Assembly: GCA_024508935.1 (NCBI GenBank)
Contig: JANINW010000014.1
Coordinates: forward strand, 191,540-255,539
DNA from: Flavipsychrobacter sp.
Lineage (GTDB): Bacteria; Bacteroidota; Bacteroidia; Chitinophagales; Chitinophagaceae
DNA length: 64,000 bases
Reading direction: 5' to 3'
Shown: in pieces, positions 36,596 to 45,560 of the stretch
How positions within the stretch are numbered: position 1 is the stretch's first letter
Layout of the letters: each line of letters begins with the position of its first letter
Position numbers and translations under genes: made by a program
Notes under the pieces: model-generated
Database searches by the model: none
Seen by the model: the letters and a program-made list of their open reading frames with translations, nothing else
What the model was told of the DNA's origin: nothing

Positions 36596-37555
36596 ATGAA
36601 AAAAGAGAAGGTACTCATTGTTGGGGCAGGTGGCCAGATAGGTGTAGAACTTACACTGGCACTGCGTAAACTGTATGGTAATGACAATGTAGTAGCTTCG
36701 GATATACGTGAAGAACATGCTTTGCTAAAAGGTACCGGGCCGTTCGTCATCCTGAATGCAATGGATGCGACAGCTATGCATGAACTGGTTAAGAAAGATG
36801 GTATTACGCAGATATACCTGCTGGCGGCCTTATTGTCGGCCACCGGCGAAAAAGACCCTAAGAAGGCCTGGGATATCAACATGAACAGCCTGCTGCAGGT
36901 ATTGGAGCTGGGTGTGCAGGAGAAACTGACCAAAATATACTGGCCAAGTTCTATTGCTGTTTTTGGTCCAACCACACCAAGGCAGGAAACACCGCAGAAA
37001 ACCATTGTTGAGCCACGTACGGTTTATGGTATCAGCAAGTATGCCGGCGAACTGTGGTGCCAGTACTATAACCAGCGTTGGGGATTGGATGTAAGGAGCT
37101 TGAGGTACCCTGGTCTAATTAGCTGGAAATCAGAACCTGGTGGTGGTACAACGGATTATGCAGTAGAGATATACCACGAGGCGCTGAAGCACGGTAAATA
37201 TACCAGCTTCCTTAGCGAGAATACCTACCTGCCCATGATGTATATGGATGATGCGATACGTGGTACCATAGAACTGATGGAAGCCCCGGCAGAACAGATC
37301 AAATCGCGTATGTCCTACAACCTATCGGCTATGAGTTTCTCTCCAAAGGAAATTGCCGCTGCCATTCAAAAACACATTCCTGATTTTAAAATAGACTATG
37401 CCCCAGACTTTCGCCAGCAGATTGCTGATGGCTGGCCGCAGAGCATAGATGATAGTGCAGCCCGCAAGGACTGGGACTGGAAGCACCAGTTTGACCTGGA
37501 AAAGATGACCGCAGATATGCTGACACACCTGAAAGAAAGCCTGCAGGTTGCATAG
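36596..37555 (+). CDS. L-threonine 3-dehydrogenase (SDR epimerase type)
   Basis: A 319-residue extended SDR that oxidises L-threonine to 2-amino-3-ketobutyrate with NAD. The dinucleotide motif is IVGAGGQIGVEL near residue 8, the active site shows YGISKYAGELW, and LRYPGLISWKSEPGGGTTDYA is characteristic of the UDP-galactose-epimerase-like threonine dehydrogenases found in Flavobacteria and other Bacteroidota. The product is normally passed to a glycine C-acetyltransferase (Kbl), which is not here. It follows carA by 51 bases. Confidence 0.92.
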   Translation: MKKEKVLIVGAGGQIGVELTLALRKLYGNDNVVASDIREEHALLKGTGPFVILNAMDATAMHELVKKDGITQIYLLAALLSATGEKDPKKAWDINMNSLLQVLELGVQEKLTKIYWPSSIAVFGPTTPRQETPQKTIVEPRTVYGISKYAGELWCQYYNQRWGLDVRSLRYPGLISWKSEPGGGTTDYAVEIYHEALKHGKYTSFLSENTYLPMMYMDDAIRGTIELMEAPAEQIKSRMSYNLSAMSFSPKEIAAAIQKHIPDFKIDYAPDFRQQIADGWPQSIDDSAARKDWDWKHQFDLEKMTADMLTHLKESLQVA

Positions 37556-37582
37556 TGTAATGCCTTGTATTTTAATGGTTTG

Positions 37583-37608
37583 TTAACCGGATGTAAATCG
37601 CCGGTTAA
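37583..37608. repeat. Inverted repeat after the threonine dehydrogenase gene
   Basis: TTAACCGG (37583-37590) and CCGGTTAA (37601-37608) flank a 10-base spacer. Without a T-run it is a weak terminator or an operator for the small gene downstream. Confidence 0.4.
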
Positions 37609-37672
37609 ACTGCTTTAAAAGCTTGCCCGCTTTTAGTGGATTTCGGATTTTCACAGTCCAAAACCACTTATC

Positions 37673-37807
37673 ATGAAGTCTGAAAGACAAAAGAAGCTTG
37701 ACTGGCATCATAACAGCACCAAACGTCAACGCGCCTATAAAGTATTTGCAGTAGGTTTTTCGGCCGTATTGCTCAGCATTCCTTTGCTCATTTCCTTTTT
37801 AGCATAG
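37673..37807 (+). CDS. 44-residue small membrane protein
   Basis: A short gene, ATG at 37673 to TAG at 37805-37807. The first half is basic and polar (MKSERQKKLDWHH then NSTKRQRAYKV) and the second half is one hydrophobic helix (FAVGFSAVLLSIPLLISFLA). The positive N-terminus suggests the helix inserts with the N-terminus in the cytoplasm. Basic-helix small proteins of this type are often missed in annotation. It lies between a threonine dehydrogenase and a sirtuin on the same strand and could share their transcript. No homologue is recalled. Confidence 0.6.
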   Translation: MKSERQKKLDWHHNSTKRQRAYKVFAVGFSAVLLSIPLLISFLA

Positions 37808-37855
37808 TTATGTTGACCCTCCTCCTTATTTTTGTTTTGGCCAATATCAGGAAAT

Positions 37856-38551
37856 ATGTCAAAGCAAAAACTGGTGGTGTTAACAGGAGCTGGTATCAGC
37901 GCGGAAAGCGGTCTCAAAACCTTTCGCGATAGCGACGGCCTGTGGGAAGGATATAATATAGAAGAAGTAGCCACCCCCCGTGCCTGGAAAAGAGACCCGC
38001 AACTAGTACTGGACTTTTATAATATGCGCCGCCGCAATGTTGTAGAGGCGGAGCCTAATGTCGCTCATACCGTTCTGGCAGAACTGGAGGATCATTTTGA
38101 CGTACAGATAATTACCCAGAATATAGATGACCTGCACGAAAGAGCGGGTTCAAGCAAGGTGCTGCATTTGCATGGCGAGATATTCAAAATGCGCAGCGAG
38201 GATAATGAAGACCTTGTGTACTCCATAAGGCAGGATATAAAACTGGGCGATACGGCTGAAGATGGCAGACAGCTACGGCCCCATATTGTGTGGTTTGAAG
38301 AACCGGTTCCTATAATAGCACAGGCCATTCCTGTTATGCGTACTGCAGACATATTCCTGTTAGTAGGTACCTCTTTGGTGGTTTACCCCGCTGCCGGCCT
38401 GGTAGATTATGTGAAAGATGAAGTGCCTAAGTACGTTGTTGATAAACGCATCCCGTCGGTTAGCAGGTACAGCAATGTGATAGCTATAGAGAAACCAGCT
38501 ACTGAAGGAATGAACGATTTGAAAAAAATCTTACTCGAAAACCTTGGTTAG
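37856..38551 (+). CDS. NAD-dependent protein deacylase (Sir2 family, CobB-like)
   Basis: A 231-residue sirtuin that removes acyl groups from lysines using NAD. Family motifs are GAGISAESGLKTFRD at the N-terminus, TQNIDDLHERAG, and HLHGE with the catalytic His. FYNMRRR carries the Tyr-x-x-Arg pair that class III sirtuins (SIRT5, E. coli CobB) use for succinyl- or malonyl-lysine, so a desuccinylase role is plausible. The protein has no Cys at all, so the usual zinc site is missing. ATG 37856 gives MSKQKL; an upstream TTG is unlikely. The 3' end overlaps the convergent gene by 53 bases. Confidence 0.94.
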   Translation: MSKQKLVVLTGAGISAESGLKTFRDSDGLWEGYNIEEVATPRAWKRDPQLVLDFYNMRRRNVVEAEPNVAHTVLAELEDHFDVQIITQNIDDLHERAGSSKVLHLHGEIFKMRSEDNEDLVYSIRQDIKLGDTAEDGRQLRPHIVWFEEPVPIIAQAIPVMRTADIFLLVGTSLVVYPAAGLVDYVKDEVPKYVVDKRIPSVSRYSNVIAIEKPATEGMNDLKKILLENLG

Positions 38552-39740
38552 CCCTCGGATTGCCGGCAAACTTTAAGGCCAGAATATACATGGTTGCCGG
38601 CATCAACTGGTGCATCAGCCGGTTTTGAGAAGTGAACAAATGCCACTCAAGATCGTTGGGGCTTACAATATATACCATCATATATACTAATAAACAGGCA
38701 GCTATCATTGCCAGCCTTCTATCGGGCCATTGCCGGCGGAAGATGCAAATGATAATATATATCAAAACACCATATTTCACATCCCTGAAACTCTCCTTTA
38801 TATTGGTTTTAAAGAAATGGTATACGAGTTTGTACCGTTCTTTTTCAAATAGTAAATCATAGGTATGCTTACCCTGTCCCTGTACCATATCGTTGGGTGG
38901 GGCATAGCCCAGTTTGAATATTGCCAATGTAATAGCAGGTAAGGCAATACCCAGGAAAAAGTATTTGATATTGGCCCGGCTGAAAAGAATATTTGCATTG
39001 AACAGCAGGAAAATTAATGCCAGTATCAAACCTTCATTTTTTGTCCAGGCACAGCAGCCTAAAAAGAAAGCCGCCAATATGAGCATCTTTCTATCCTGCC
39101 TGCCATGTTCTATACTCACTAGTGCGCATAAAAAGAAAAATGCCAACAAGGTATCGGCCATTTGGGCTGTTCCCTGCAGCAGGTAAAAATCATTGGTTGC
39201 AAAAAGTATCAACGCTAAAGCTGCTATAAAAATACTGCGGGCATACGTTTCGAAATAGATAAGTACTGGGATGACTAAAGTAACAGCAAAATGAAAAGCA
39301 TAGGTGACCGGCATATCTATGGCTCCGAGAAACAACCTTCTTAAAAATGCCAGGATACCCGGCAAGGCTAAGGGATAATCAGGATGGCCAAACGTTTTAT
39401 TGAGGAACATTTGCTTCCAATGGGCTGCATCTGCCAGGTAGCTTGCATGCAGATTCCAGATGGCCCAAGCATCCCATAGTCCATACTTCGGCGCCAGGTA
39501 GTATACTTTATTGGTGAGGATAACGACACCAATGATAAACACAGCGATAGCCAACCTGCCAGTTGGCACATCGAGGCCTATAGAGGGTTTGAAAAATTTA
39601 TAGAGATAGAAACAGCCAATAGCTGCAATAATTATATCCGTCCAGAAAGGTAAACCACATATCAGCGACAGGAAGTATAGCATGCTTATGCTACCTATTG
39701 CGGCCCCTGTTATTAATATGTACCTGCCGGCGTTTTGCAT
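38499..39740 (-). CDS. Polytopic membrane glycosyltransferase-like protein
   Basis: A 413-residue membrane protein with about ten hydrophobic helices. An acidic first loop (LAPKYGLWDAWAIWNLHA), a GHPDYPLALP segment and the CCAWTKNEGLILAL motif resemble GT-C/GT39-like enzymes that use lipid-linked sugars. The family is not certain. It is the last gene of a minus-strand group; its ATG at 39740 directly follows the stop of the small gene 39741-40121. It converges with the sirtuin gene and overlaps its 3' end by 53 bases. Confidence 0.78.
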   Translation of the reverse strand: MQNAGRYILITGAAIGSISMLYFLSLICGLPFWTDIIIAAIGCFYLYKFFKPSIGLDVPTGRLAIAVFIIGVVILTNKVYYLAPKYGLWDAWAIWNLHASYLADAAHWKQMFLNKTFGHPDYPLALPGILAFLRRLFLGAIDMPVTYAFHFAVTLVIPVLIYFETYARSIFIAALALILFATNDFYLLQGTAQMADTLLAFFFLCALVSIEHGRQDRKMLILAAFFLGCCAWTKNEGLILALIFLLFNANILFSRANIKYFFLGIALPAITLAIFKLGYAPPNDMVQGQGKHTYDLLFEKERYKLVYHFFKTNIKESFRDVKYGVLIYIIICIFRRQWPDRRLAMIAACLLVYMMVYIVSPNDLEWHLFTSQNRLMHQLMPATMYILALKFAGNPRANQGFRVRFFSNRSFLQ

Positions 39741-40121
39741 TTATGGTTTTCGCGTTAGGGTGTAAGAATAGACGCTGTCTTTATGTTGCCAGAGTATATG
39801 CTGGTTCTGAATGAAAACGGAAAGCATAGTATCTAATGGTCTTACATATCGGATCACTAATGTTGTATCAAAATGCTCTTGTGTATCTATAGATATATAT
39901 CGCGGGACAAGTATATAACGGACCCGTGAATATATATGGTCGTCGTTCGGCTCTGCTCTGAATGATAGAGAGGAGGTGGGAGACAAAAAGGGCTTTACAC
40001 CGGCCAGGCCGGCAGCTACCTTATCTATATCATCCGTATTACTGCGGGACTTATTTGCATACAGCAATGCAGATAAAAGGATACTTGCAAAAATGAGTAG
40101 TAGAATAGTATAACTCTTCAT
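39741..40121 (-). CDS. Hypothetical protein with an N-terminal membrane anchor
   Basis: A 126-residue protein with one N-terminal helix (SYTILLLIFASILLSALLYA) that could be an uncleaved anchor or signal peptide, followed by about 100 polar residues with a beta-rich pattern (FDTTLVIRYVRPLDTMLSVFIQ). No family recognised. Its stop codon abuts the ATG of the membrane glycosyltransferase-like gene, so the two are translationally linked and may form one system. It lies 15 bases after the Cdd1-like gene. Confidence 0.75.
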   Translation of the reverse strand: MKSYTILLLIFASILLSALLYANKSRSNTDDIDKVAAGLAGVKPFLSPTSSLSFRAEPNDDHIYSRVRYILVPRYISIDTQEHFDTTLVIRYVRPLDTMLSVFIQNQHILWQHKDSVYSYTLTRKP

Positions 40122-40136
40122 GCCGGTGAAAGATAG

Positions 40137-40415
40137 TTATTTATCTTTCCAGTTCCACCATTTCAGTAATTCAGGATCGCGTAGCTCGGGTGGGGTTTCT
40201 GCATAATATACCGCACATTTGAACACATAGAGCAGGCACCTGTCTTGTACCATGCCTGCATAATTATTAGAAGCTTCGTACAGTGCATTAGGGTCTTCAC
40301 CAACCAGGTCGTCAATGCTGCGGATATTAATATTCCAAAGATCGTTGGCTATAGAGATGCCAACGCCGGGTATTTGCCTGAGTTCTTTTATGGCTTGTGT
40401 TTTCGTAGTGGCCAT
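40137..40415 (-). CDS. Cdd1-like helix-hairpin-helix protein
   Basis: A 92-residue protein with a single helix-hairpin-helix unit (IKELRQIPGVGISIANDLWN) and a conserved C-terminal part (MVQDRCLLYVFKCAVYYAETP) that matches the pathogenicity-locus/Cdd1 family. The HhH segment suggests DNA or nucleic-acid contact, but the function is not known. It lies 14 bases after ftsY and 15 bases before the next gene on the same strand, so it belongs to the ftsY unit. Confidence 0.9.
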   Translation of the reverse strand: MATTKTQAIKELRQIPGVGISIANDLWNINIRSIDDLVGEDPNALYEASNNYAGMVQDRCLLYVFKCAVYYAETPPELRDPELLKWWNWKDK

Positions 40416-40429
40416 AAGCAGTAAGATAT

Positions 40430-41407
40430 TTATTGTTCCAGGCTAAAGAGGCTGTCTACAAACTCTGCTTTGTTGAATATTTGCAGGTCTTCCATTTTTT
40501 CGCCCACGCCTATATATTTTACCGGTATCTTAAACTGGTTGGCGATTGCCAGCACTACGCCGCCCTTAGCTGTTCCATCCAGTTTTGTAATAGCAAGGGA
40601 GGTAACGTCAGTAGCAGCGGTGAATTGTTTTGCCTGTTCCAGCGCATTTTGGCCGGTACTGCCGTCCAAAACCAGCAGCACTTCATGCGGGGCATCCGGC
40701 ATTTTTTTACTAATGACCCTGCGTATCTTGCCCAGTTCATCCATCAGGTATGCCTTGTTATGCAGGCGGCCGGCAGTATCAATAATAACAACGTCTACAT
40801 CTTTGGCCAAGCCGCTGGCTACTGTATCGAAGGCTACAGAGCCGGGGTCACTGCCCATTTCCTTCTTTACGATGGGGACACCCACGCGGTCGCTCCAGAT
40901 GGTTAGCTGGTCTACTGCGGCTGCTCTAAAGGTATCGGCTGCGCCAAGCAGCACGCTTTTCCCGTTCTTTTTAAAATTGTATGCCAGCTTACCTATTGTA
41001 GTTGTTTTTCCTACGCCATTTACGCCTACTACCAGTATAACATAAGGCTTTTTGCCGGCGGGTACATCAAAGGTCTCAAACTCGTTGGATGGGGCAGCAG
41101 TGAGTATGCCCATTATTTCTTCCTGCAGTATGCCGTTGAGTTCAGCAGTGCCGAGGTATTTATCTTTGGCTACACGTGCTTCTATGCGATTGATGATAGC
41201 AACAGTGGTATCTATGCCTACGTCGGCACCCACCAGGGCTTCTTCCACCTGGTCCAGTACTTCTTCGTCTACTTTGTCTTTACCGGCAATAGCTTTGGTA
41301 ATACGCGAAAAAAAGCCTTCTTTGGTTTTTTTAAGTCCCTGGTCAAGTGCTTCTTTTTGCTCCTGTTGCTCTTTATTGCGTTTAAAGAGTTTGTCGAATA
41401 AACCCAT
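40430..41407 (-). CDS. ftsY: Signal recognition particle receptor FtsY
   Basis: A 325-residue SRP receptor GTPase that brings ribosome-nascent chains to the membrane for co-translational insertion. The N domain is about residues 30-110. The NG GTPase shows the P-loop GVNGVGKTTTIGKLA, the insertion-box DTFRAAAVDQL, DTAGRLHNKA and TKLDGTAKGG. The acidic A domain is short, as in many Bacteroidota. It is followed closely by the Cdd1-like, unknown and glycosyltransferase-like genes. Confidence 0.98.
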   Translation of the reverse strand: MGLFDKLFKRNKEQQEQKEALDQGLKKTKEGFFSRITKAIAGKDKVDEEVLDQVEEALVGADVGIDTTVAIINRIEARVAKDKYLGTAELNGILQEEIMGILTAAPSNEFETFDVPAGKKPYVILVVGVNGVGKTTTIGKLAYNFKKNGKSVLLGAADTFRAAAVDQLTIWSDRVGVPIVKKEMGSDPGSVAFDTVASGLAKDVDVVIIDTAGRLHNKAYLMDELGKIRRVISKKMPDAPHEVLLVLDGSTGQNALEQAKQFTAATDVTSLAITKLDGTAKGGVVLAIANQFKIPVKYIGVGEKMEDLQIFNKAEFVDSLFSLEQ

Positions 41408-41442
41408 AGGTAAGAATAGAATTTAGTAAAAGCGGGTACCTG

Positions 41443-42603
41443 TTATGGATCAATAGCTCCTTCCAGGATGTCCAGCTTTTCTACAAAGTTCATGGAGTTA
41501 GCAATATATACATCTGCAGGTTCAGAGTTCGGCATATCTACATCTTCCAGCAGTCGTTTATTATCAAATACATGGCCCAGTTCCATAAAATCGAGATATG
41601 GGTCGAGACCGGAGAATAATATTCTCAGTTTGCTTTTATCTTCAAAACTGTCTTTCCAGTAATCCAGGTATTTCCTGTACGTATACAATTCACTATCCGG
41701 CTGCAGTTTACCTTTCGTCCAGTGTTTCACCTGGTTCAGCAGCGATTTGCTGATGAAGTTGAATGGAGGCATTTCATCAAAATAATCTTCCAGCGTACGC
41801 GACAGTTTCAGCGCTGTGGTAGCACCTTCTTCGCCTGCCGATATATGGTAAACATGATACTTCCTGTTGGCAAACAATAGTTTTACTATTGCCTGCGCAG
41901 CATAGTCTACCGGTATGATATCTAATTGTGCATGTTCGTTCACGGGTATCAGGCGCAGGTGATTGATGGTAGCCATAGCCCAAAGTATAACCGGGGAGCG
42001 GGGTATGATAGGACGGCTGTCGCCCATAATAATGGAAGGGCGCGCTATCAGTATTTTTTCTTCCGGAAGATGCTCGCGTATCAGCAGCTCACCTTTCATT
42101 TTGGTGTAGGTATATTTCACCAGGTGGGTAGCATTCAGGTTTGGCGATTCATCTTCGTGTACAACACGGTCTTTTACATCCTTTCCGCAAATGGTAGCAG
42201 TACCTATATACAGGAAGGTTTTCAGGTGTGGCAACTCTTTTGCCCAAAGCAGTATTTTAGTTAGCCCGCCTATATTGGCTTTTTCAACCAGGTCGTCGTT
42301 GAAACGGGAGAAAGATGTATTGGCAGCAGAGTGTATAATTACATCTACGTTGTTAAGTTCAGGATTTGATTTAAGGACATCTGTAAGGTTATCATCAAAT
42401 AAATTGCCCAATACAGGTATTATTCTTGCGGCATCGAATGTATCATTGTGTAGCGCAAAAACCTTTTCCAATCTTTGGGTGGCAACTTGTTGATTTTCAG
42501 ATCGGATAAGGCAATAGATTTTTTCAACTTCGTTTCGCTTCGAAAGCGTAACAAGCAATTCACCTCCTACTAAGCCTGTCGCACCGGTTAAAAATAAATT
42601 CAT
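41443..42603 (-). CDS. NAD(P)-dependent SDR/thioester-reductase-like protein
   Basis: A 386-residue extended SDR. The cofactor motif LFLTGATGLVGGELL is at the N-terminus, and the catalytic Tyr-Lys pair is in YTYTKMKGELL. The order resembles the Male-sterility/thioester-reductase group that acts on fatty acyl-CoA or acyl carrier thioesters, but other nucleotide-sugar SDRs share it. No carrier protein is fused. It is the first gene of the minus-strand run ending at 38499 and is 35 bases from ftsY. Confidence 0.87.
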   Translation of the reverse strand: MNLFLTGATGLVGGELLVTLSKRNEVEKIYCLIRSENQQVATQRLEKVFALHNDTFDAARIIPVLGNLFDDNLTDVLKSNPELNNVDVIIHSAANTSFSRFNDDLVEKANIGGLTKILLWAKELPHLKTFLYIGTATICGKDVKDRVVHEDESPNLNATHLVKYTYTKMKGELLIREHLPEEKILIARPSIIMGDSRPIIPRSPVILWAMATINHLRLIPVNEHAQLDIIPVDYAAQAIVKLLFANRKYHVYHISAGEEGATTALKLSRTLEDYFDEMPPFNFISKSLLNQVKHWTKGKLQPDSELYTYRKYLDYWKDSFEDKSKLRILFSGLDPYLDFMELGHVFDNKRLLEDVDMPNSEPADVYIANSMNFVEKLDILEGAIDP

Positions 42604-42737
42604 AAAAGGGGGTAACTATAATAAAAATTCAGATGTTTTTATGAGTCGTAGTGTTGTAAATGAAGCTGCAAATATAGCATTTTGGCAAACAAACGCTAAA
42701 ATATAAGTAATAATATACTTATTATAAATAATGAGCA

Positions 42738-42772
42738 TAAAAAAGCCACCTGCAATTACGCAGATGGCTTTT
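42738..42772 (-). terminator. Terminator after the 42780 gene
   Basis: AAAAGCCACCTGC and GCAGATGGCTTTT form a 13-bp stem with one mismatch around AATTAC. It lies just beyond the stop of the minus-strand secreted protein. Confidence 0.85.
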
Positions 42773-42779
42773 CAATAAT

Positions 42780-44459
42780 CTATGCTATAATGCTAATCAA
42801 ACTTTTTATCCAGGCAATTTTTGCCTCTTTCTTTTTGCCGGTCTTTTCCATCAGCAGGGTAGCGTACACATTGGTTTGCTTATTAAAATGTGAAGATTCC
42901 ACATAGCAAAACCTTGATTCATCATCTTCTTTAGGTGCACCAAACAGGAAGTATTTTTCCATTTTGCCATTGTTCATTTTGTAGCAGCCTGTGTTGGCAG
43001 AGCTGATGGTCACAACTGTTTTCTTTTTCTTATGGTCATCTCCTAAAAAATTGTCGGGGTAATCGTTGAAGAGTATATAGCGGTTTTTATCTGTATTTAT
43101 ATAATCATAAGACATGAAAGCATTATTATCTATATAGCCAAATGAAATACCCCTCATGTCACGATAAGACCAGTAACCTTTTCCTTTTTGCGATATATAC
43201 AAAGGGTTTATTTCTCCGTTTGCCATCTGGCTTTTTGCAAATGCATATCCCTCCAGTTCGGCACCTTTATTATCCAGTTCACTCAGGCCGGCATTGCGCA
43301 GGTAAGTTTTTACAGATACCACGCGGCCATTCTGCATCATGGTTTCTTTATACATATCTTCAAACAATACGGTAGTACTGTAGTCTTTATTAATGATCAT
43401 ATCCTGCGGCATACCGGAAAAGCCTTTTTCATCACCGAACTTATCTGCTACAAACTCACTTATTTTCTGGCCCATCACCGGCTTTGTGCTTACAATAAAT
43501 AAAGACTCAGGATCAATAAAGCTCATCAATACCAGGTAGGTGCTCACTGTGCGCCCGCTAAACCAATTGCTTTTACCATTGATAAATGTAACGGTAAGTA
43601 ATTGCAGCATACCTGTACCCGGGTTGTACTGCATAATACCCTTGGTATCTTTGAAATCGTCTGTGAAGTCTATCAGTTTATTGGTGAACTCCTTAGCACC
43701 CTTATCCAGTCTTGAGACAATAACCCGTGAATCCTTACCGCCCGAGTTTTGCGTATTGAAACCATATGCGCAGAGGTAAACGTTTTTATCTCCGTTTACT
43801 GTCATACCTATAAAACGGGTGTATTTAAATCCCTGTGCATCATAAAAAGCACGGCTGAGTATTTTATGGTTGCCGTCTACAATGCCATAATGCACTACCT
43901 CAATGCGTTCATCGCTTTCATGTGCAAACGAATTGAAATTGATAACAGCATAGTTATCTGAATTGGGGTCTTTTTCTACATAGAAATCGGCAGGTTCAAC
44001 GCCGCCAACCATCATAGCCCACGCAGCACCTGCACGGTATTTCGGCAGGGTGCATATTTGTTTTTCGCCATCCATCTCTCCGGTATTAGCGTTAAACTTT
44101 ATACGGAACAAGGTAGGCGTATTGTCTATGAGCTGGTGCAGGAATATGACCGGCTGGCCGGCAATTTCATACATGCCCTCAATTTTTGAATCCCTCATTT
44201 TGCGAGGCTCCCACAGTTCGCTGGTTACCTGTTTGCTTGATATTAGTTTTCGACTTTTGTCATATACACTTATTTCTATACCGTTCTTTTTAGTGAAATG
44301 GAAAAAGAAGGTATTGCCATTGGTCAGTTGCAATACTTTGTTCCAGCCGGCTTCCGGTTCCTCAAAAGGAGTGCTGTACTCGATATTCCCGGCATGTTGT
44401 GCCAAGCCCGTATGTACAAATAACAGAGTAGAGAAGAGGGTAAGTAAGATATTTCTCAT
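42780..44459 (-). CDS. Large secreted protein of unknown function
   Basis: A 559-residue protein with a signal peptide ending HTGLAQ and no membrane helix or lipobox afterwards, so a periplasmic or surface protein. The pattern is beta-rich with many aromatic residues and no tandem repeat I could define; a seven-bladed propeller or similar sheet fold is possible. It has no T9SS tail. A block of strings such as GKGYWSYRDMRGISF and DHKKKKTVVTISS offers no recognisable motif. Single-gene unit with a terminator; the upstream gene is a di-heme peroxidase on the same strand. Confidence 0.83.
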   Translation of the reverse strand: MRNILLTLFSTLLFVHTGLAQHAGNIEYSTPFEEPEAGWNKVLQLTNGNTFFFHFTKKNGIEISVYDKSRKLISSKQVTSELWEPRKMRDSKIEGMYEIAGQPVIFLHQLIDNTPTLFRIKFNANTGEMDGEKQICTLPKYRAGAAWAMMVGGVEPADFYVEKDPNSDNYAVINFNSFAHESDERIEVVHYGIVDGNHKILSRAFYDAQGFKYTRFIGMTVNGDKNVYLCAYGFNTQNSGGKDSRVIVSRLDKGAKEFTNKLIDFTDDFKDTKGIMQYNPGTGMLQLLTVTFINGKSNWFSGRTVSTYLVLMSFIDPESLFIVSTKPVMGQKISEFVADKFGDEKGFSGMPQDMIINKDYSTTVLFEDMYKETMMQNGRVVSVKTYLRNAGLSELDNKGAELEGYAFAKSQMANGEINPLYISQKGKGYWSYRDMRGISFGYIDNNAFMSYDYINTDKNRYILFNDYPDNFLGDDHKKKKTVVTISSANTGCYKMNNGKMEKYFLFGAPKEDDESRFCYVESSHFNKQTNVYATLLMEKTGKKKEAKIAWIKSLISIIA

Positions 44460-44516
44460 TGCTTTTGGTTATACCGCAATGATAATATTTAGGATTTCAA
44501 AATTTAAATATTTGCA

Positions 44517-45458
44517 TTATTTTTTCACAAACCGATCATCAGTCAGTGCATGCAAAAAAGCTTCAAGGTCTTGTTTTTCCTGCTCTGTAAGGCCTAAAGG
44601 CTGCAACAATAAACTGTCCCTATTGATGGCATCGGGTACCAGCAGGTGAGGCTGATCATAATAGTCGATAACCTCGCGCAAAGTTTTGAATTGCCCGTTA
44701 TGCATATAAGGTGCTGTAACAGCTACATTGCGCAGTCCCGGCACTTTTACCTTGCCTATATCGGCCAGGTTATGTGTTATCTTATATCTGCCCGAGTCAT
44801 TAAATTCTTTACCATTGAACAGTCCTATGCTGCGGAATTCATCTCCTGTAAAATCGGGTGTAAAATGGCATTCAAAACATTTGCCCTTTGTCCTGAAAAC
44901 TTCCCGTCCGTGTTCCTGTTGCGTGGTCATACCATTAGGCTCGTCATTCAGCCAGCGGTCATTAGGTGTGTTGCCGGTCTCCAATGTACGTTCAAAAGCT
45001 GCCAATGCCGAAGCCAGTGTTTTAGAAGAAGGAGTTGTTTTATAAACACTATAAAACAAATTACGGTATTTGCGGCTGCGGTTCAGGCGTTTTACCGCTA
45101 CGGCCACCGGCAGGTTCATTTCTATAGGGTTGGTAATGGGCCCCAGGGCCTGTTCCTCCAGTGTAGCTGCTCTGCCATCCCAAAACAGTGCGTCGCGGCT
45201 GCTTACATTCATAGCAGAGGGCGTATTGCGATTGCCCAATTGGCCATGAACCCCTTTGCTAAACGGCACATTATCGGCAAAAGCAAATTCCGGTTTGTGG
45301 CAGGATGCACAACTGATACTGCTGTCTTCAGACAAGATAGGATCGAAGAACAGCATTTTACCCAGGCTTTCTTTAGTAGGCCTGGGAGCATGACTGCTAA
45401 ACGAACTGGATAATACTATAAATCCAAACAGGGATAATAAGACGATGCTGCGCTTCAC
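44517..45458 (-). CDS. Di-heme cytochrome c peroxidase-type protein
   Basis: A 313-residue periplasmic protein of the CcpA/MauG family. Two heme c sites are visible: Cys50-Cys53-His54 (SCASCH) and Cys194-Cys197-His198 (CFECH). Trp93 in FWDGR and Met252 in APYMHNG correspond to the conserved interheme Trp and possible distal Met of this family. It likely reduces hydrogen peroxide with electrons from a cytochrome c, although MauG-like activity cannot be excluded. The N-terminus carries a hydrophobic signal segment. It ends just upstream of the secreted protein gene on the same strand. Confidence 0.95.
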   Translation of the reverse strand: MKRSIVLLSLFGFIVLSSSFSSHAPRPTKESLGKMLFFDPILSEDSSISCASCHKPEFAFADNVPFSKGVHGQLGNRNTPSAMNVSSRDALFWDGRAATLEEQALGPITNPIEMNLPVAVAVKRLNRSRKYRNLFYSVYKTTPSSKTLASALAAFERTLETGNTPNDRWLNDEPNGMTTQQEHGREVFRTKGKCFECHFTPDFTGDEFRSIGLFNGKEFNDSGRYKITHNLADIGKVKVPGLRNVAVTAPYMHNGQFKTLREVIDYYDQPHLLVPDAINRDSLLLQPLGLTEQEKQDLEAFLHALTDDRFVKK

Positions 45459-45510
45459 CCGCCAAAATTAAAAAGAATAATATATTGTTAGCGCTTACCG
45501 CAGCATTTAA

Positions 45511-45518
45511 TAACTTTG
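45511..45518 (+). promoter_or_regulatory. -7 promoter box for fumC
   Basis: TAACTTTG at 45511-45518 matches TAnnTTTG exactly. A TTG at about 45485 may serve as a loose -33 box. The fumC ATG at 45561 gives a leader of about 35 bases. Confidence 0.55.
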
Positions 45519-45560
45519 CCCCGCAAAATAAATATTTCAAATTTTCAAATTACATACAAC

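Noticed and set aside
44646..45413. 255-residue plus-strand frame antisense to the di-heme peroxidase
   Set aside because: The peroxidase frame has two heme motifs and a signal peptide; the antisense frame has neither domain nor start signal.
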